From positions 868,001 to 932,000 of the forward strand of contig NZ_CP073063.1 of assembly GCF_022654015.1 (NCBI RefSeq): 64,000 nt of DNA, read 5' to 3'. Of this stretch, positions 45,023 to 55,912 are shown piece by piece. Under the pieces are notes generated by a model. It searched no databases, had not been told where the DNA came from, and saw nothing but the letters and a program-made list of their open reading frames with translations. The stretch comes from Brevundimonas diminuta (GTDB taxonomy: Bacteria; Pseudomonadota; Alphaproteobacteria; Caulobacterales; Caulobacteraceae). Made by a program: the position numbers and the translations under genes. How positions within the stretch are numbered: the stretch's first letter is position 1; each line of letters starts with the position of its first letter.

Positions 45023-45901
45023 TCAGACGTCGTGCTTGTCGCGGCGTCTGACGCCCATCAACAGCTTCTGCTCCAGACGACCGCGCAGGGCGGCGTAATA
45101 GGCGCTGAGGAAGTCGCGGTCGGTGTCGTAGGGGCCGCGCGTCCAGCCGATCTTTTTGGCGATGCGGTCGGCGACGTCTCGAAAGGTCTTGCGGTCGCCC
45201 TGTCGAAGCAGGGTCTCCAGAACATGCAGTTCCTTGGCACCATAGGCGTCGAGTTGCGCCGGGGTGAAGGCGTAGGCGGCCATCCGCGTGGCCCCGTCTT
45301 CGGCCATGTCGCGGATCAGCTTTCGACGCGGCGCGCGCACGACCCAGGTGCCCCCGATCAGGTCGCCGACGCGCAGCCGGTCCTTGTTGAACAGGGGGAA
45401 GAAGACGAAGATCGCCGCCCAGACGAAGGCCAGCAGATACATCCAGCCGTCCACGCCCCCCTCCTGACTGCGGGCGACCAGGATGGACAAGGGCAGGAAG
45501 ACCTCCAGTTCACGCATGGCGTTGCGGGCGAAGACGGCCTCGGCCTTCAGCCGTCCGCCGTCACGCGAGGCGACACGCAGCCCCATTATCCGCTTGCCCG
45601 GCGTGGCCGCCGCCGCCGACAGTTCGAAAGCGGTGAAGTAGAAGTTCCGCAGCAGGAAGAAGACGATCAGCCAGATGACCGCGACCATCTCGGCCCCCGT
45701 CACGCCGGCCACGGCGGCCCCTGAGGCGAAAGCGAAGGCCGAGGCTATGGTGAAAACGATCAGGACGCCGATGATGATGGCCGCGTCCAATAAAAACGCT
45801 CCGGCTCTCTGACCCGCGTCGCCGATGTTCAGCCGCAGGTCCACGCCCTCGGGCGTGACGAAGGCGCGTTCCGTTTTGGCCGTGGTCAGGTCAGCGGGCA
45901 T
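45023..45901 (-). CDS. RDD family membrane protein
   Basis: 292 residues. The RDD domain (about 25-195) has LRLNIGDAGQRAGAFLLDAAII, FFLLRNFYFTAFEL, ATPGKRIMGLRVA and LFNKDRLRVGDLIGGTWVV, with the Arg-Asp residues that name the family. A C-terminal soluble extension (about 205-292) is helical and charged (YGAKELHVLETLLRQGD). ATG 45901 (MPADLTTAK) fits best; its first codons overlap the SpoIIM gene by 11 bases. Last gene of the DUF4129-DUF4350-MoxR-DUF58-SpoIIM-RDD operon. Confidence 0.9.
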   Translation of the reverse strand: MPADLTTAKTERAFVTPEGVDLRLNIGDAGQRAGAFLLDAAIIIGVLIVFTIASAFAFASGAAVAGVTGAEMVAVIWLIVFFLLRNFYFTAFELSAAAATPGKRIMGLRVASRDGGRLKAEAVFARNAMRELEVFLPLSILVARSQEGGVDGWMYLLAFVWAAIFVFFPLFNKDRLRVGDLIGGTWVVRAPRRKLIRDMAEDGATRMAAYAFTPAQLDAYGAKELHVLETLLRQGDRKTFRDVADRIAKKIGWTRGPYDTDRDFLSAYYAALRGRLEQKLLMGVRRRDKHDV

Positions 45902-46913
45902 GGATCGACTCCGCGACGGCGGGGCGGGGCGCATAGAAATAGAGGCCCCAGATCACGGCGGTCGCCGCCGCGACCGCATAACGCAAGCCTGTATCGACGA
46001 TCAGTTGGCGGCCGAACCCTTCAAGCAGGCCGGCGAACATCAGCATCACCACGACGCCGCCCATGGCGATGCCGGCCGTGCGCCCGGCCTCCACGGCAGC
46101 GTCCAGCCTTCGCTTCTGGCCGGGAAAGGCGACGGCCCAGCCGATTTTCAGGCCTGCCGCGCCCGCCAAGATGACAGCGAACAGTTCCGTCACCCCGTGG
46201 ATCAACAGCCAGCCGCCCAGTTCGAAGCCCAGCCCACGACTGGCGAACAGGGCGAAGAATGCGCCCAGCGTCGCGCCATTGTAGAGGATCAGCAGGCCCG
46301 TCGGCAGGCACAGGGCGAACCCGAGCGCAAACGCGAGCAGGGCGACCTGGGCGTTGTGGGTGAACAGATAGGCGGCGAAGGCCGATAGGCCTTGAGCCCC
46401 GTCAGCGCCGTCCAGAGTGGCGCGCAGGGTCTCGGTCGAGGCGGCGGGATCGCGCCCGCCGCTCAGGTCGGTGGGCACGAAGGCGTAGAACCATTCCGGC
46501 TCATGCATCACCAGCCAGCCGGCGACCAGGGCGCCCAGAAGCATCAGGGCTGTCGAGACCAGGGTCTCGCGCCACAGACCGCGCACGGCGGCGGGCCAGT
46601 CGGTGCGGAAGAAGGCGACCAGTCGATCCTGGATCGTCGCCCGCGAGCCATAGACGAAGAAGTAGGCCCGCGCCGACAGGGTCTCCAGATAGTCGATAAG
46701 CCCCTGATCCAGCGAGGTCTCGCGCGCCACCGACAGGGCCGACAGGGTCGAACGATACAGCACCGGAACCGCCAGAATCTCGGCGTCGGTCAGTTTGGAC
46801 GCGGACCCCTTTTCGGCCTTGTCCATCAGCCGTTCCAGGCGACGCCAATCGTCCTCGCGCGCCTGGCGAAAACGCTGGCTTTTGAGCAGGCCGGACGGGC
46901 GCACGTCGGTCAC
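45891..46913 (-). CDS. SpoIIM-like membrane protein
   Basis: 340 residues of the stage II sporulation protein M family, which in non-sporulating bacteria lies next to MoxR/DUF58 genes. A soluble N-terminal third has RFRQAREDDWRRLERLMDKAE and YFFVYGSR. Five or so helices follow, including TALMLLGALVAGWLVM, ALLAFALGFALCLPTGLLIL and the AGLKIGWAVAFPG block with a conserved Gly-rich loop (LYNGATLGAFFALFASRGLG). The stop overlaps the RDD start by 11 bases and its start overlaps the DUF58 stop by 4 bases. Not related to sporulation here. Confidence 0.92.
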   Translation of the reverse strand: MTDVRPSGLLKSQRFRQAREDDWRRLERLMDKAEKGSASKLTDAEILAVPVLYRSTLSALSVARETSLDQGLIDYLETLSARAYFFVYGSRATIQDRLVAFFRTDWPAAVRGLWRETLVSTALMLLGALVAGWLVMHEPEWFYAFVPTDLSGGRDPAASTETLRATLDGADGAQGLSAFAAYLFTHNAQVALLAFALGFALCLPTGLLILYNGATLGAFFALFASRGLGFELGGWLLIHGVTELFAVILAGAAGLKIGWAVAFPGQKRRLDAAVEAGRTAGIAMGGVVVMLMFAGLLEGFGRQLIVDTGLRYAVAAATAVIWGLYFYAPRPAVAESIHAR

Positions 46914-48222
46914 AGCAAATCCCTGCGTTTCAGGTCCAGATAGGCGTTGACGACCTCGGTCCCGACGCGATCGGCTGGAGCGTCGACGATGTGCGCGCCC
47001 ATACGCCGCAGCCGTCCGATCACCGTCTCGCGTTCGCGCAGCAGGGTTCCAGCGACGACGGCGCGCGAGACGTCCTCGGGCATCTGCGGATCGACGCCGC
47101 TCAGGCCTTCCAGCTCATCGTCGCGTAGAACGACGAACAGAACGAGGTGCCGCCGCAAAAGCCGCCCCAGAGACTCGATCATCAGCTCGGCGGCGGTGCT
47201 GTCGGTGAAGTCGGTGAAGACCACGATCAGCGAGCGGCGCTGGAGCTGGCCCGACAGGGTCGCCAGGGCCAGGGTGTAGTTGGTCTCATGCGTCGAATAG
47301 TCGATGCGGCCCACCACGGCCTGAAGGGTGCGGAAGGCGTCCAGCCCGCCTACGGCGCCGGTGGTCACACGCGGCTGGGAATCGAAGGCGAAGACGCCCG
47401 TCCGGTCGCCCGATCGCAAGCAGGCGTAGGACAGCAGCAGAGCTGCATGGATGAAGCGGTCTATGCGCGGCATCCCACCAACCGGCTCGCTGGCCGCCCG
47501 CCCGCAGTCCAGCGCCATGATGACGTTGTGGTTTCGCTCGGTGCGGAACTCCTTGGCCAACAGGGCGGCGTGGCGGGCCGACTGTTTCCAGTCGATGGAG
47601 CGGCGGTCCATCCCGGCCTGAAAGTCGCGTAGGGCCTGAAACTCCGACCCCTCGCCGATCTCCAGCTGGGTCTTGGCGCCGAACAGGGCGTCGCGGGCGA
47701 ACAGGCGAACGGCGTGATCGCGGACCCATTGAAGGTCGGTCAGGACCGGCGCGGCCAGGTCCAGAGCGAAGGTCTTCTGCTTCCACGCCAGGCCCATCGG
47801 CCCATGCCAACGGACCCACAAGGCCTTCAGGTCAGCGGCGCCTCGGCGATTTGGCGTGAAAGGAAAGGCCAGGACCGCGGCGCGATCCGAGACCGTGGCG
47901 CGGCGCGACGCCTCTTCCAGCCCCAGCCGGGCGTCGCCCGACAGGGCGGCCTCGACGGTCTTCGGGGCTGGGCCGCCTGCGCCGAAACGCACCGTCAGTT
48001 CGGTAAGGTCGGACCGGCCCACGGCGGCGCGCACCGGACGGGGCTGGTCCAACTCCAGCTTTGAACGCGAACCGCCGCGCAGGGCATCCACGGCGACGAG
48101 CAGCAGGACGCCCGCGATCCAGACCGGCCCGGCGAGCCAGCCTGCAGGGGTCAGGACGCCGGCCAGCAGGGCGACGGGAACGCCCGCCGCCATCGCCGTC
48201 ACCGCGCGTCGGGTGGGATAGA

Positions 48223-48226
<4 letters not shown>
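46910..48226 (-). CDS. DUF58 domain protein
   Basis: 438 residues. Two N-terminal membrane helices (about 8-45) precede a soluble domain with the DUF58 core [20 protein letters not shown], followed by a von Willebrand A-like fold ([31 protein letters not shown]). The DCGRA segment replaces the usual DxSxS metal site (D-C-G-R-A), so metal binding may be altered. DUF58 proteins pair with MoxR ATPases, here encoded next to it with a 4-base overlap. Confidence 0.93.
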
Positions 48227-49165
<939 letters not shown>

Positions 49166-49179
<14 letters not shown>

Positions 49180-50392
49180 GGGTCAGCTCCTGATTCCAGC
49201 GATGAAGGGCGCCGGCGACCCGCATCAGATCGGCCGGCGACTTGGCGGCCCGGGCCTGTTCGGCCAGGGCGGTGTAGGTTTCGGTCGCGCCGGTGGTCCG
49301 GCCGACACGGTCGAGGAAGGCGTCCAGCGCTCCCTCGTCCAGATTGCGCGGCGCCCCGATGGCGCGGGCGACTGCGGCGCGCACCAGCAGGGCGTATGGG
49401 GCGGCCATCCGGTGTTCGCGCCGCGCCAGCCGGACGAGACCGGCGGTGTTGTCCGCCAGGCCGCGCTTGCCCAAGGCGATGACACGGCTCCTCTCGCGCG
49501 CTGGGCCGAAGCGAACGGCGGCCTGGAAACCGGCGAAGGCGGCAAGCGCGACCAGCACCAGGGTCATGCCCAACAGCGGCGGTTCCAGCATCAGCCGCAG
49601 CATGTTGCGCGTGCGTTGGAAGCCGTGCAGCGTCAGGTCGAACATTACCGGCGCCTCATCGGCACGCAGGATGTCGATCAGGGCGACGGCGGTCGTCGCC
49701 CCGTCGAGGGTTTTCAGCGCAGCCGTGTCGATCAGGTCGGGATCGGCCAGAACATAGGTCCGCAGTTCGCGGTGCATGGCCAGGACGGCGCGGCCCTGAT
49801 CGTCGACGACGACGGGAATCCAGTCGGGCCCCTCCAGGGTGCGCAGCGCCTCGATCCGGACGGGCCGTCCGAACGAAGCGCCGTTGGGACGGCGCAGGGC
49901 GACGGTCGCGCCGCCTTTGCGCGCGGTCAGTTTCAGACCGTTGCGCAAATCCTTGGGCAGAGACGCCACGACGCTCTGGGCCGACTGAACGCCCACAGTC
50001 TTCACCCAGCCGGCATGATCCGCATCCGGGATAGAGGTCCATTTGGGCAGGACGATCAAGGTCGCGCCGTAATGCTCGATGTCGTCGATCTGTTCGGCTT
50101 TGGTCTGGATCGAAGGCGTCAGGATCAGCAGGCTTTCGTCCGACGTTTCCGAAAGCGTCCCCCGGTTCATGACCACCGGCACACCCAGGCCGCGCAGAAG
50201 GGTCGGCAGACCGCCGAAACCGGTGGCGGACCGCGACAGGGCGTGGCCGCCGCCGTCGTTGCCGGACTTGAGTTCGGGCGCATAGGCCGACAGGACGCCG
50301 AGCCCCGCCAGCGTGACCACGCCCACCAGCAGCACGACGATCATGGTGACCGGCGAGAAACCGCCGCTTGCCGCGCCTTCAGAACGGCTCAT
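49166..50392 (-). CDS. DUF4350 domain membrane protein
   Basis: 408 residues. A single N-terminal helix (about 14-35) precedes a periplasmic Rossmann-like domain of DUF4350 type ([46 protein letters not shown]). A second helix follows at about 275-295 ([17 protein letters not shown]) and then a cytosolic tail. DUF4350 genes usually sit between DUF4129 and MoxR, as here. The stop overlaps the MoxR start and its start overlaps the DUF4129 stop by 4 bases. No function is known. Confidence 0.88.
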
Positions 50393-51021
50393 GCGCGCCA
50401 GCCCTCGGGCAGGGCGAAGGCCTCATAGGCCTTGCGGCAGTCGGCGAAATCCAGAGCGCCGACGGGGGCGCCGCCGAACAGGCTGCGCTCCACCATCCGT
50501 CCGATCAGGTCGAACGCGGGTCGTGCGGCGTCCGGCAGAGCCTTCAATCGGGCGATCTCGCGGGTGGTCAGGGAAACCCGAACGGCGCGCGGCTGGCGCT
50601 GTTCTATGTCCTGAACGCTGCGCAGAAGAAGCAGATGGGCGGCGTCGGCATACAGGCCGCGCGCGGCCAAGGCGTCGGCGTCGGCCAGCAGATCGCGCGC
50701 GGCCTGCGCCTCCGGACGCCACTGCGCCTCCGCCACGATATTGGGCTTCTTGGGTTTCGCCGGCGGGGCGCGCATTCGAAGAATCTCGCGCACGATGGCG
50801 TAGACGATCAAGCCGGCGACCAGGGCCAGGCCGACCCAGAAGACCCATTTCAGCGCGGGCGCGACGAACTGAAGCGCGTCGCCGATCCAATGCAACCAGC
50901 CGGGCGGCTTGATGTCGGGGCGCTCGAAACCGACCCGGTCGAATTGGAGAGACCCGTCCTTCAGCAGGCGGGCATGTGCCTTGTCCAGGGCTTCATCTGT
51001 GGGCGAAGCCCGATCCTGCAT
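50389..51021 (-). CDS. DUF4129 domain membrane protein
   Basis: 210 residues, first gene of the operon. One central membrane helix (about 55-80, APALKWVFWVGLALVAGLIV) is followed by a Pro/Lys linker and a C-terminal DUF4129 domain (about 110-210) with DALAARGLYADAAHLLLLRSVQDIEQ, SLTTREIARL and FADCRKAYEAFAL. The YADAAHLLLLRS helix is the conserved core. The 115 bases upstream hold its promoter, with no clear operator. Confidence 0.85.
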   Translation of the reverse strand: MQDRASPTDEALDKAHARLLKDGSLQFDRVGFERPDIKPPGWLHWIGDALQFVAPALKWVFWVGLALVAGLIVYAIVREILRMRAPPAKPKKPNIVAEAQWRPEAQAARDLLADADALAARGLYADAAHLLLLRSVQDIEQRQPRAVRVSLTTREIARLKALPDAARPAFDLIGRMVERSLFGGAPVGALDFADCRKAYEAFALPEGWRA

Positions 51022-51136
51022 CTCGAAAACGCACCCCTACCCAACGGCCAAGCCATACCGCCCCGTCAGATCGAGTCAACCACAGGTGCCTGTCCGATAC
51101 GCCCTAGGCTATCTTTCTCACCCGACCGGCGCGAAA

Positions 51137-52216
51137 TCAGGCGCGGTCGCTCAGCTTCGCCTTCCATGCCGGATAGTCGCGGGTCAGCAGGGTTTCGGGC
51201 CATTCGCCGACGTAGCGATAGCCGTTGCGGCGTTCGTGCTCGATCTGCATCAGGTCGCGCCGGATGATGGAATCGCGCCCGATGTAGATGGGGCGCCCGT
51301 CCTCCAGATCGTAGAACCGGGCCCAGATGCGCGCGCCCGGCTTTGGGGCCAGGATGCGGTCGCGTCGACCTTGGGCGTCGGTGACGAAGACCTCGGTCGT
51401 GTCTGCAAGCGCGGCGCTCTCCAGCCAGGCGACGGCGCCGTCCACGGCGGCGACGACGTCGGGGTTGGGGTCTGGCAGGCGCATCAGAAAGCGCACGATG
51501 CCGACGCTTTCCTGGCCCGACAGGGACGGCGGCTCGAAACGACGCGCCCAGGCGGGCGCCAGGGTCCGGGCGTCGTGCTGGGCGCACCAGCCGGTCAGGA
51601 CGCCGTCGCGGCGCGCCTGGGTCTTCAGCAGGGTCTCGACCCCGCGCGCCACGGCCTGACGCGCCCGCTCGCGCCGCGCTTCGTCGACGAAGCCATAGGG
51701 CGCCGCGCCTTCGCCCACATCGCGTAACAGCTCGAGCACATGGACCATGGCGTCGTCGTTATAGGTGATCTGGTCGTGATAGCCGCCGCGCAGCGGATAG
51801 AACTGGGCCCAGCCGCCGTTGGGCTGTTGCGCCGCCAGCAGATAGTCGAGACCCCGGTCGAAGGCGGCGCGGCTTTCGGCGTCCCCAGCCGCGATCGTTC
51901 GCGCCAGAAAGACCAGCGGCTGGGTCGTGCCGCCATTGTCGATCGTGTTGTTCAGCGCCGGGTCCGCATCGGGGCGGGGCGGGGCGAACAGGTCGGTGTT
52001 CTTGGGCCAACCGCCTTCGGCCGATTGATGCTGGATGACGATCGCGGCGAGGTGTCGCGCTTCGGCCGTCGCATACCAGTCGGCCCGACGGCGCAGGGCG
52101 GCGCTGTTCCAGGCGGCGGCGGGCGAGGCGGCGACGGTTTCTTGCGCCGACGCCGGCGCTGACGTGACGCCGGCCGCGATCGCCAGGACGCCGAGGATGA
52201 GGACCGTGTGCTTCAT
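51137..52216 (-). CDS. Pectate lyase, polysaccharide lyase family 10
   Basis: 359 residues with a signal peptide (1-24, TSAPASAQE). The (alpha/alpha) toroid PL10 fold is recognisable from GGWPKNTDLF, NNTIDNGGTTQPL, QQPNGGWAQFYPLRGGYHDQITYNDDAM, TGWCAQHD, ARRFEPPSLSGQESVGI and the closing WARFYDLEDGRPIYIGRD. It cleaves polygalacturonate by Ca2+-dependent beta-elimination. It is 102 bases downstream of a TonB receptor gene; a terminator-like hairpin in that gap may lower its expression relative to the receptor. Confidence 0.92.
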   Translation of the reverse strand: MKHTVLILGVLAIAAGVTSAPASAQETVAASPAAAWNSAALRRRADWYATAEARHLAAIVIQHQSAEGGWPKNTDLFAPPRPDADPALNNTIDNGGTTQPLVFLARTIAAGDAESRAAFDRGLDYLLAAQQPNGGWAQFYPLRGGYHDQITYNDDAMVHVLELLRDVGEGAAPYGFVDEARRERARQAVARGVETLLKTQARRDGVLTGWCAQHDARTLAPAWARRFEPPSLSGQESVGIVRFLMRLPDPNPDVVAAVDGAVAWLESAALADTTEVFVTDAQGRRDRILAPKPGARIWARFYDLEDGRPIYIGRDSIIRRDLMQIEHERRNGYRYVGEWPETLLTRDYPAWKAKLSDRA

Positions 52217-52245
52217 CGAGAGCCTTTCGGGGTCGGCAAGAAGAA

Positions 52246-52273
52246 GGGGACGCCGATGTTTCGCGGCGTCCCC
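52246..52273 (-). terminator. Hairpin between the TonB receptor and pectate lyase genes
   Basis: Perfect 10-base stem GGGGACGCCG / CGGCGTCCCC with loop ATGTTTCG. On the minus strand it is followed by TTCTTCTT, so it may end or attenuate the receptor transcript before the pectate lyase gene. Confidence 0.7.
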
Positions 52274-52318
52274 TGAAGGGACAGCGTCCCGGGAGAAGTC
52301 AGCTGTCGATCGTCGTCA

Positions 52319-55300
52319 TCAGAACACGAACCGCGCGCCGACGAAGTACTGGCGGCCGGTCGAGCCATAGTTGTTGACCACCGGATCGGCCTGATAGGCC
52401 CAGCGGGTGTCGGTCTGGTTGGTCAGGTTCAGCGCCTCGGCGGTGAAGGTGACGTTGTCCGTCAGCTTGTAGGTGAAGGACGCATCCACGTTCAGCGTCT
52501 CTTCCGAGCCGATGAAGTCGTTGATCAGCGGCGAGTCGCACACGCCCGGATCGCAACCGCCCGACGCCAGCGGATAGGTGGTCTGATAGGCGGCGCGATA
52601 GGCCGACGAGACACGCGCGCTCCACTTCTCGACCTCGTAGAAGATCGTGGCGTTGAACGACTTGGGCGAGGCGCCCAGGAAGGGCGCCGTGCCGGTCAGG
52701 TTGCGGGCCGGGTCCAGGATGTATTCCAGCTCGGATTCGATCTGGGTGTAGTTGGCCTGGATGCCGAAGCCGTCGAACGGCGCGGGTAGGAAGTTGAAGT
52801 TCTGCTGATAGGCGATCTCGAACCCGTCCAGCTTGCCGCCCGGCGCATCGTTGTACTGACGCACCTGGAAGGGCAGGTCCTGGTCGATATAGGCCCGGCG
52901 GCTGTCGGAGGCGACATCGGTCAGGCCGTCATAGGCGGCGCGCAGATTGGCGATCTGTTCGGCGTTGAAGATCTCGCTCAGCTTGCCTTCGCGCAGCACC
53001 ACCTGCGGGAAGCTTTCGATCTCCTTGTGGAAGACCGCGACCGACAGGATGGCGTCGCGAGCGAAATACCATTCGACGTTGAAGTCCAGGTTGGAGGCGC
53101 GGAACGGCTTCAGCTTGGTGTTGCCCAGGGTGATCGCCGCATTGGATCCGTCGAACTGGGCCGGGTCCGCGCCGATGCCGACCGGAACGGTGAAGGCCGT
53201 GACGCCGGGCTGTAGCGCCGTCATCTGCGGGCGGGCCATGACCTTGGCCGCCGCGAAACGCAGCATCAGCTTGTCGTTCAGTTCCCACACCAGGTTCATC
53301 GACGGCAGGGTGTCGTTGTACTGGTTGTCGTTCTCGACCGGACGGCCGCTGGGCGAGCGTCCGCGGGAATCGATCTTGGTCTCGGCGCGACGCAGACCGG
53401 CGTTGCCGCGCAGTTCGCCCATGAACAGCGGCACGCGGAAGTCCATCTGGCCATAGTAGGACAGGCTGTCCTCATCGACCCAGAAGGTGTTGACCCCGCC
53501 GTTGCGCAGGTCCGACAGACGCCAGTCGCCCCAGGCGTTGATACAGTCGCAGTCGAAGCCGAAGCGGTTCTTGAAGGCTTCCAGATTGGGCGCGAAGAAG
53601 CTGGTCGGGGTGCCTTCCGGCACGTTCAGCCCGTCGCCCCAGCTGATCAGCTGTCCCATCTGGCCGACGGTCGTGGCGGCCGCCAGTCCGGAGCGTACGC
53701 CCTCCAGCAGCGACGGGTTCATCGTGTCGCTGATCAGCCGCTCGTAGCGCGTGTAGTAGAAGTCGAACTTGCGCTTGCCGATGCCGAACTTGAACGTGAA
53801 GTCGTCGTTCAGGTCCCAGACGAAGTCGGCCTTGGCGGTTTGGTAGCCGTTCTCGGTGATGGTCCGGTAGTTGCGAATGGCTGAATAGCCCTTCACGAAA
53901 TCCCAGCTGTTCGGATTGGCGACGTCGAAGCCGAACTTCATGATCGGCATGTCGCCGCCTTGGCGGTCGTCATAGACGAAGTAGTCGTTGCCCGCGACGC
54001 CCTGGCCCGAATCTAGCCGGATGAAGTCGACCAGCAGGCCGGTGTTATCGTTGGTCGACTTGGAATCGCCGACCAGCAGCGACATCCGGAAGGTGTCGCT
54101 GAACTCGTGCTCGATGTTGATCGAGTTCTGGCGGAATTCGGTGGTATAGCCGCCCTGATCGACCGCCGAGCGGAAGTCGACGTTGCCCAGCACCAGATAG
54201 TTGGCGTTGGCGCCCGTCTCGCTCAGTCCCGCATCGATCAACCGCACCGATGGCCGCCCGATGAACGCGCCTCGCATGGCCAGATACTGGGGGTGGGCGA
54301 CGTAACCGACCGATCCCGGCTGATTGTAGTAGTCGTAGACGTCCAGGTTGTTGGGATTGAAGCTGCCCGTTCCGGCGGCCAGATTCTGATTGATCGCGCC
54401 GGGCGCCGTGGTGAAGATCGGGGTGGAGCCATACAGCGATTGGCCGCAGTCGATCGCGTCGCGGAACTCGGTCGCGGCCTGGGTCGCGCAGTTGGCGTAG
54501 GCGGCGCGACGGTTGGCGTAGGAGTTGTTGGTCGCGCTGGTCGTCGGATAGGTCTGGTAGCTGAACGCCGTGGTGGTGCGGTTGCCGTTGGTGTTGTTGC
54601 GGTTCAGGCCTACCGGACCGATCTGATAGTTGGTCGAGATCTGCGTCATCTTCGAATACAGATTGTCGAAGTTGATCGTGGTCCGCTCGGTCGGATGCCA
54701 TTGACCCGACAGGGTCACCCCCAACCGGTCCTGCTCCACGTCGCGGTGGTTCAGCGTCGCCAGCGCCGGGATGCGCACCAGCGAGCCGCGCGTCGCACCG
54801 CCGTTGATCAGATTGTAGGCGGTCGGGTTCGAGCCGATCAGGTAGTTGCGCGCCTCCGGATTGGTAACGCGGGGCAGGGCGGTCGCGGGATTGGTGCCGA
54901 TGGGCAGGGCGAAGCCCTGATGATCGCCGGCGGCGTTGGTCCCCACATTGTTGAAGGTCGCGCCGCGATAGGTGTAGTCGAACGAGCCGACCTGACGCGA
55001 ATAGCTGTCGATCGCCTGGGTGCGCTCATTGTAGGCGACTGAGCCCAGAAGCCCAAATTCGCCGATCTTGCTGGTCCAGCGGTCGGACGCCAGCAGGGCG
55101 AGGCGCGGATTGTGAGTGCCGCCGTTCTCGTAATAGGCGTCTTGAAGCGTCAGGGCCAGGCGACGTTCCTTGAAGTCGAACGGGCGCCCCGAGATCAGAT
55201 CGACCGTGGCGCCCAGCGACCCCTCGTCCGTCTGGGCGTCGGCGGACTTCTGAACCTTCAGCGAGTTGAACAGCTCGGAGGCGAAGGTGTTGAACTGGAA

Positions 55301-55729
55301 GCCCCGGTCGCGACGCAGGGCGCCGTCGGCATTGCTGGCGCCCGAGGTCGACAGGGTCTCCAACCCATTCAGACGCACGCGGGTGAAGTCGCCGCCCAGG
55401 CCGCGCACCGAGATCGAATTGCCCTCGCCGTTCTCGCGGTCGATCGACACGCCCGGAATGCGTTGGAGCGATTCCGCCAGATTGGCGTCCGGGAAGTCGG
55501 CGATGTCCTCGGCGTTGATGACGTCGACGATCGTGTTGGACCGGCGTTTTTCGGTCAGGGCGCTGGCCAGCGAGGCGCGGATGCCGGTGACGACGATCTC
55601 ACCCACTTCGGTGGCGTCCTGGCTCTGGCTCTCTTGAGCTTGAACCGGGGCCGCGAACAGCATGGCCCCCACAACGAGCGTCGCTGGCGAGACGGCCGCG
55701 CGCAGGTATCCCGTATGTTGGTTTCGCAT
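52319..55729 (-). CDS. Large TonB-dependent receptor for oligosaccharides
   Basis: 1136 residues. A signal peptide (1-31, AAPVQAQE) precedes the TonB box region (EIVVTG). The plug domain (about 50-180) has VDVINAEDIADFPDANLAESLQRIPGV and VRGLGGDFTRVRLNGLE. A large barrel ends in QYFVGARFVF. The RGLGGDFTRVRLNG pattern and length above 1000 residues are typical of the carbohydrate-uptake receptors numerous in Caulobacterales. Position between a pectate lyase and a GH43 gene suggests oligogalacturonide or arabinan/xylan fragments as cargo. Upstream lies a LacI-type palindrome. Confidence 0.93.
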   Translation of the reverse strand: MRNQHTGYLRAAVSPATLVVGAMLFAAPVQAQESQSQDATEVGEIVVTGIRASLASALTEKRRSNTIVDVINAEDIADFPDANLAESLQRIPGVSIDRENGEGNSISVRGLGGDFTRVRLNGLETLSTSGASNADGALRRDRGFQFNTFASELFNSLKVQKSADAQTDEGSLGATVDLISGRPFDFKERRLALTLQDAYYENGGTHNPRLALLASDRWTSKIGEFGLLGSVAYNERTQAIDSYSRQVGSFDYTYRGATFNNVGTNAAGDHQGFALPIGTNPATALPRVTNPEARNYLIGSNPTAYNLINGGATRGSLVRIPALATLNHRDVEQDRLGVTLSGQWHPTERTTINFDNLYSKMTQISTNYQIGPVGLNRNNTNGNRTTTAFSYQTYPTTSATNNSYANRRAAYANCATQAATEFRDAIDCGQSLYGSTPIFTTAPGAINQNLAAGTGSFNPNNLDVYDYYNQPGSVGYVAHPQYLAMRGAFIGRPSVRLIDAGLSETGANANYLVLGNVDFRSAVDQGGYTTEFRQNSINIEHEFSDTFRMSLLVGDSKSTNDNTGLLVDFIRLDSGQGVAGNDYFVYDDRQGGDMPIMKFGFDVANPNSWDFVKGYSAIRNYRTITENGYQTAKADFVWDLNDDFTFKFGIGKRKFDFYYTRYERLISDTMNPSLLEGVRSGLAAATTVGQMGQLISWGDGLNVPEGTPTSFFAPNLEAFKNRFGFDCDCINAWGDWRLSDLRNGGVNTFWVDEDSLSYYGQMDFRVPLFMGELRGNAGLRRAETKIDSRGRSPSGRPVENDNQYNDTLPSMNLVWELNDKLMLRFAAAKVMARPQMTALQPGVTAFTVPVGIGADPAQFDGSNAAITLGNTKLKPFRASNLDFNVEWYFARDAILSVAVFHKEIESFPQVVLREGKLSEIFNAEQIANLRAAYDGLTDVASDSRRAYIDQDLPFQVRQYNDAPGGKLDGFEIAYQQNFNFLPAPFDGFGIQANYTQIESELEYILDPARNLTGTAPFLGASPKSFNATIFYEVEKWSARVSSAYRAAYQTTYPLASGGCDPGVCDSPLINDFIGSEETLNVDASFTYKLTDNVTFTAEALNLTNQTDTRWAYQADPVVNNYGSTGRQYFVGARFVF

Positions 55730-55851
55730 AGTTCCCTCCGCTCTTGTCGTGCTCCGTGCCTCTTGGCGGGCCGGATGCCGACAGTCCCCTGTCCCTCAAA
55801 TATCGAGGAACTCCAAAATCTCGTGATGAGATCGACGCGCCCTAAGCGTCA

Positions 55852-55867
55852 ATGTCACCGGTGTCAT
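55852..55867. promoter_or_regulatory. LacI-type operator candidate 1 (TonB receptor)
   Basis: ATGTCACC-GGTGTCAT: 16-base near-palindrome with the central CG typical of LacI-family operators, mismatched at one position per arm. It lies 123 bases upstream of the receptor start and after the GH43 stop. A related half-site (ATGACACCGGT) lies at 57653. Confidence 0.55.
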
Positions 55868-55912
55868 AAAACGAAAACCTGTGTTTCGCCACACCAAAAA
55901 TGTGCTCGCTTA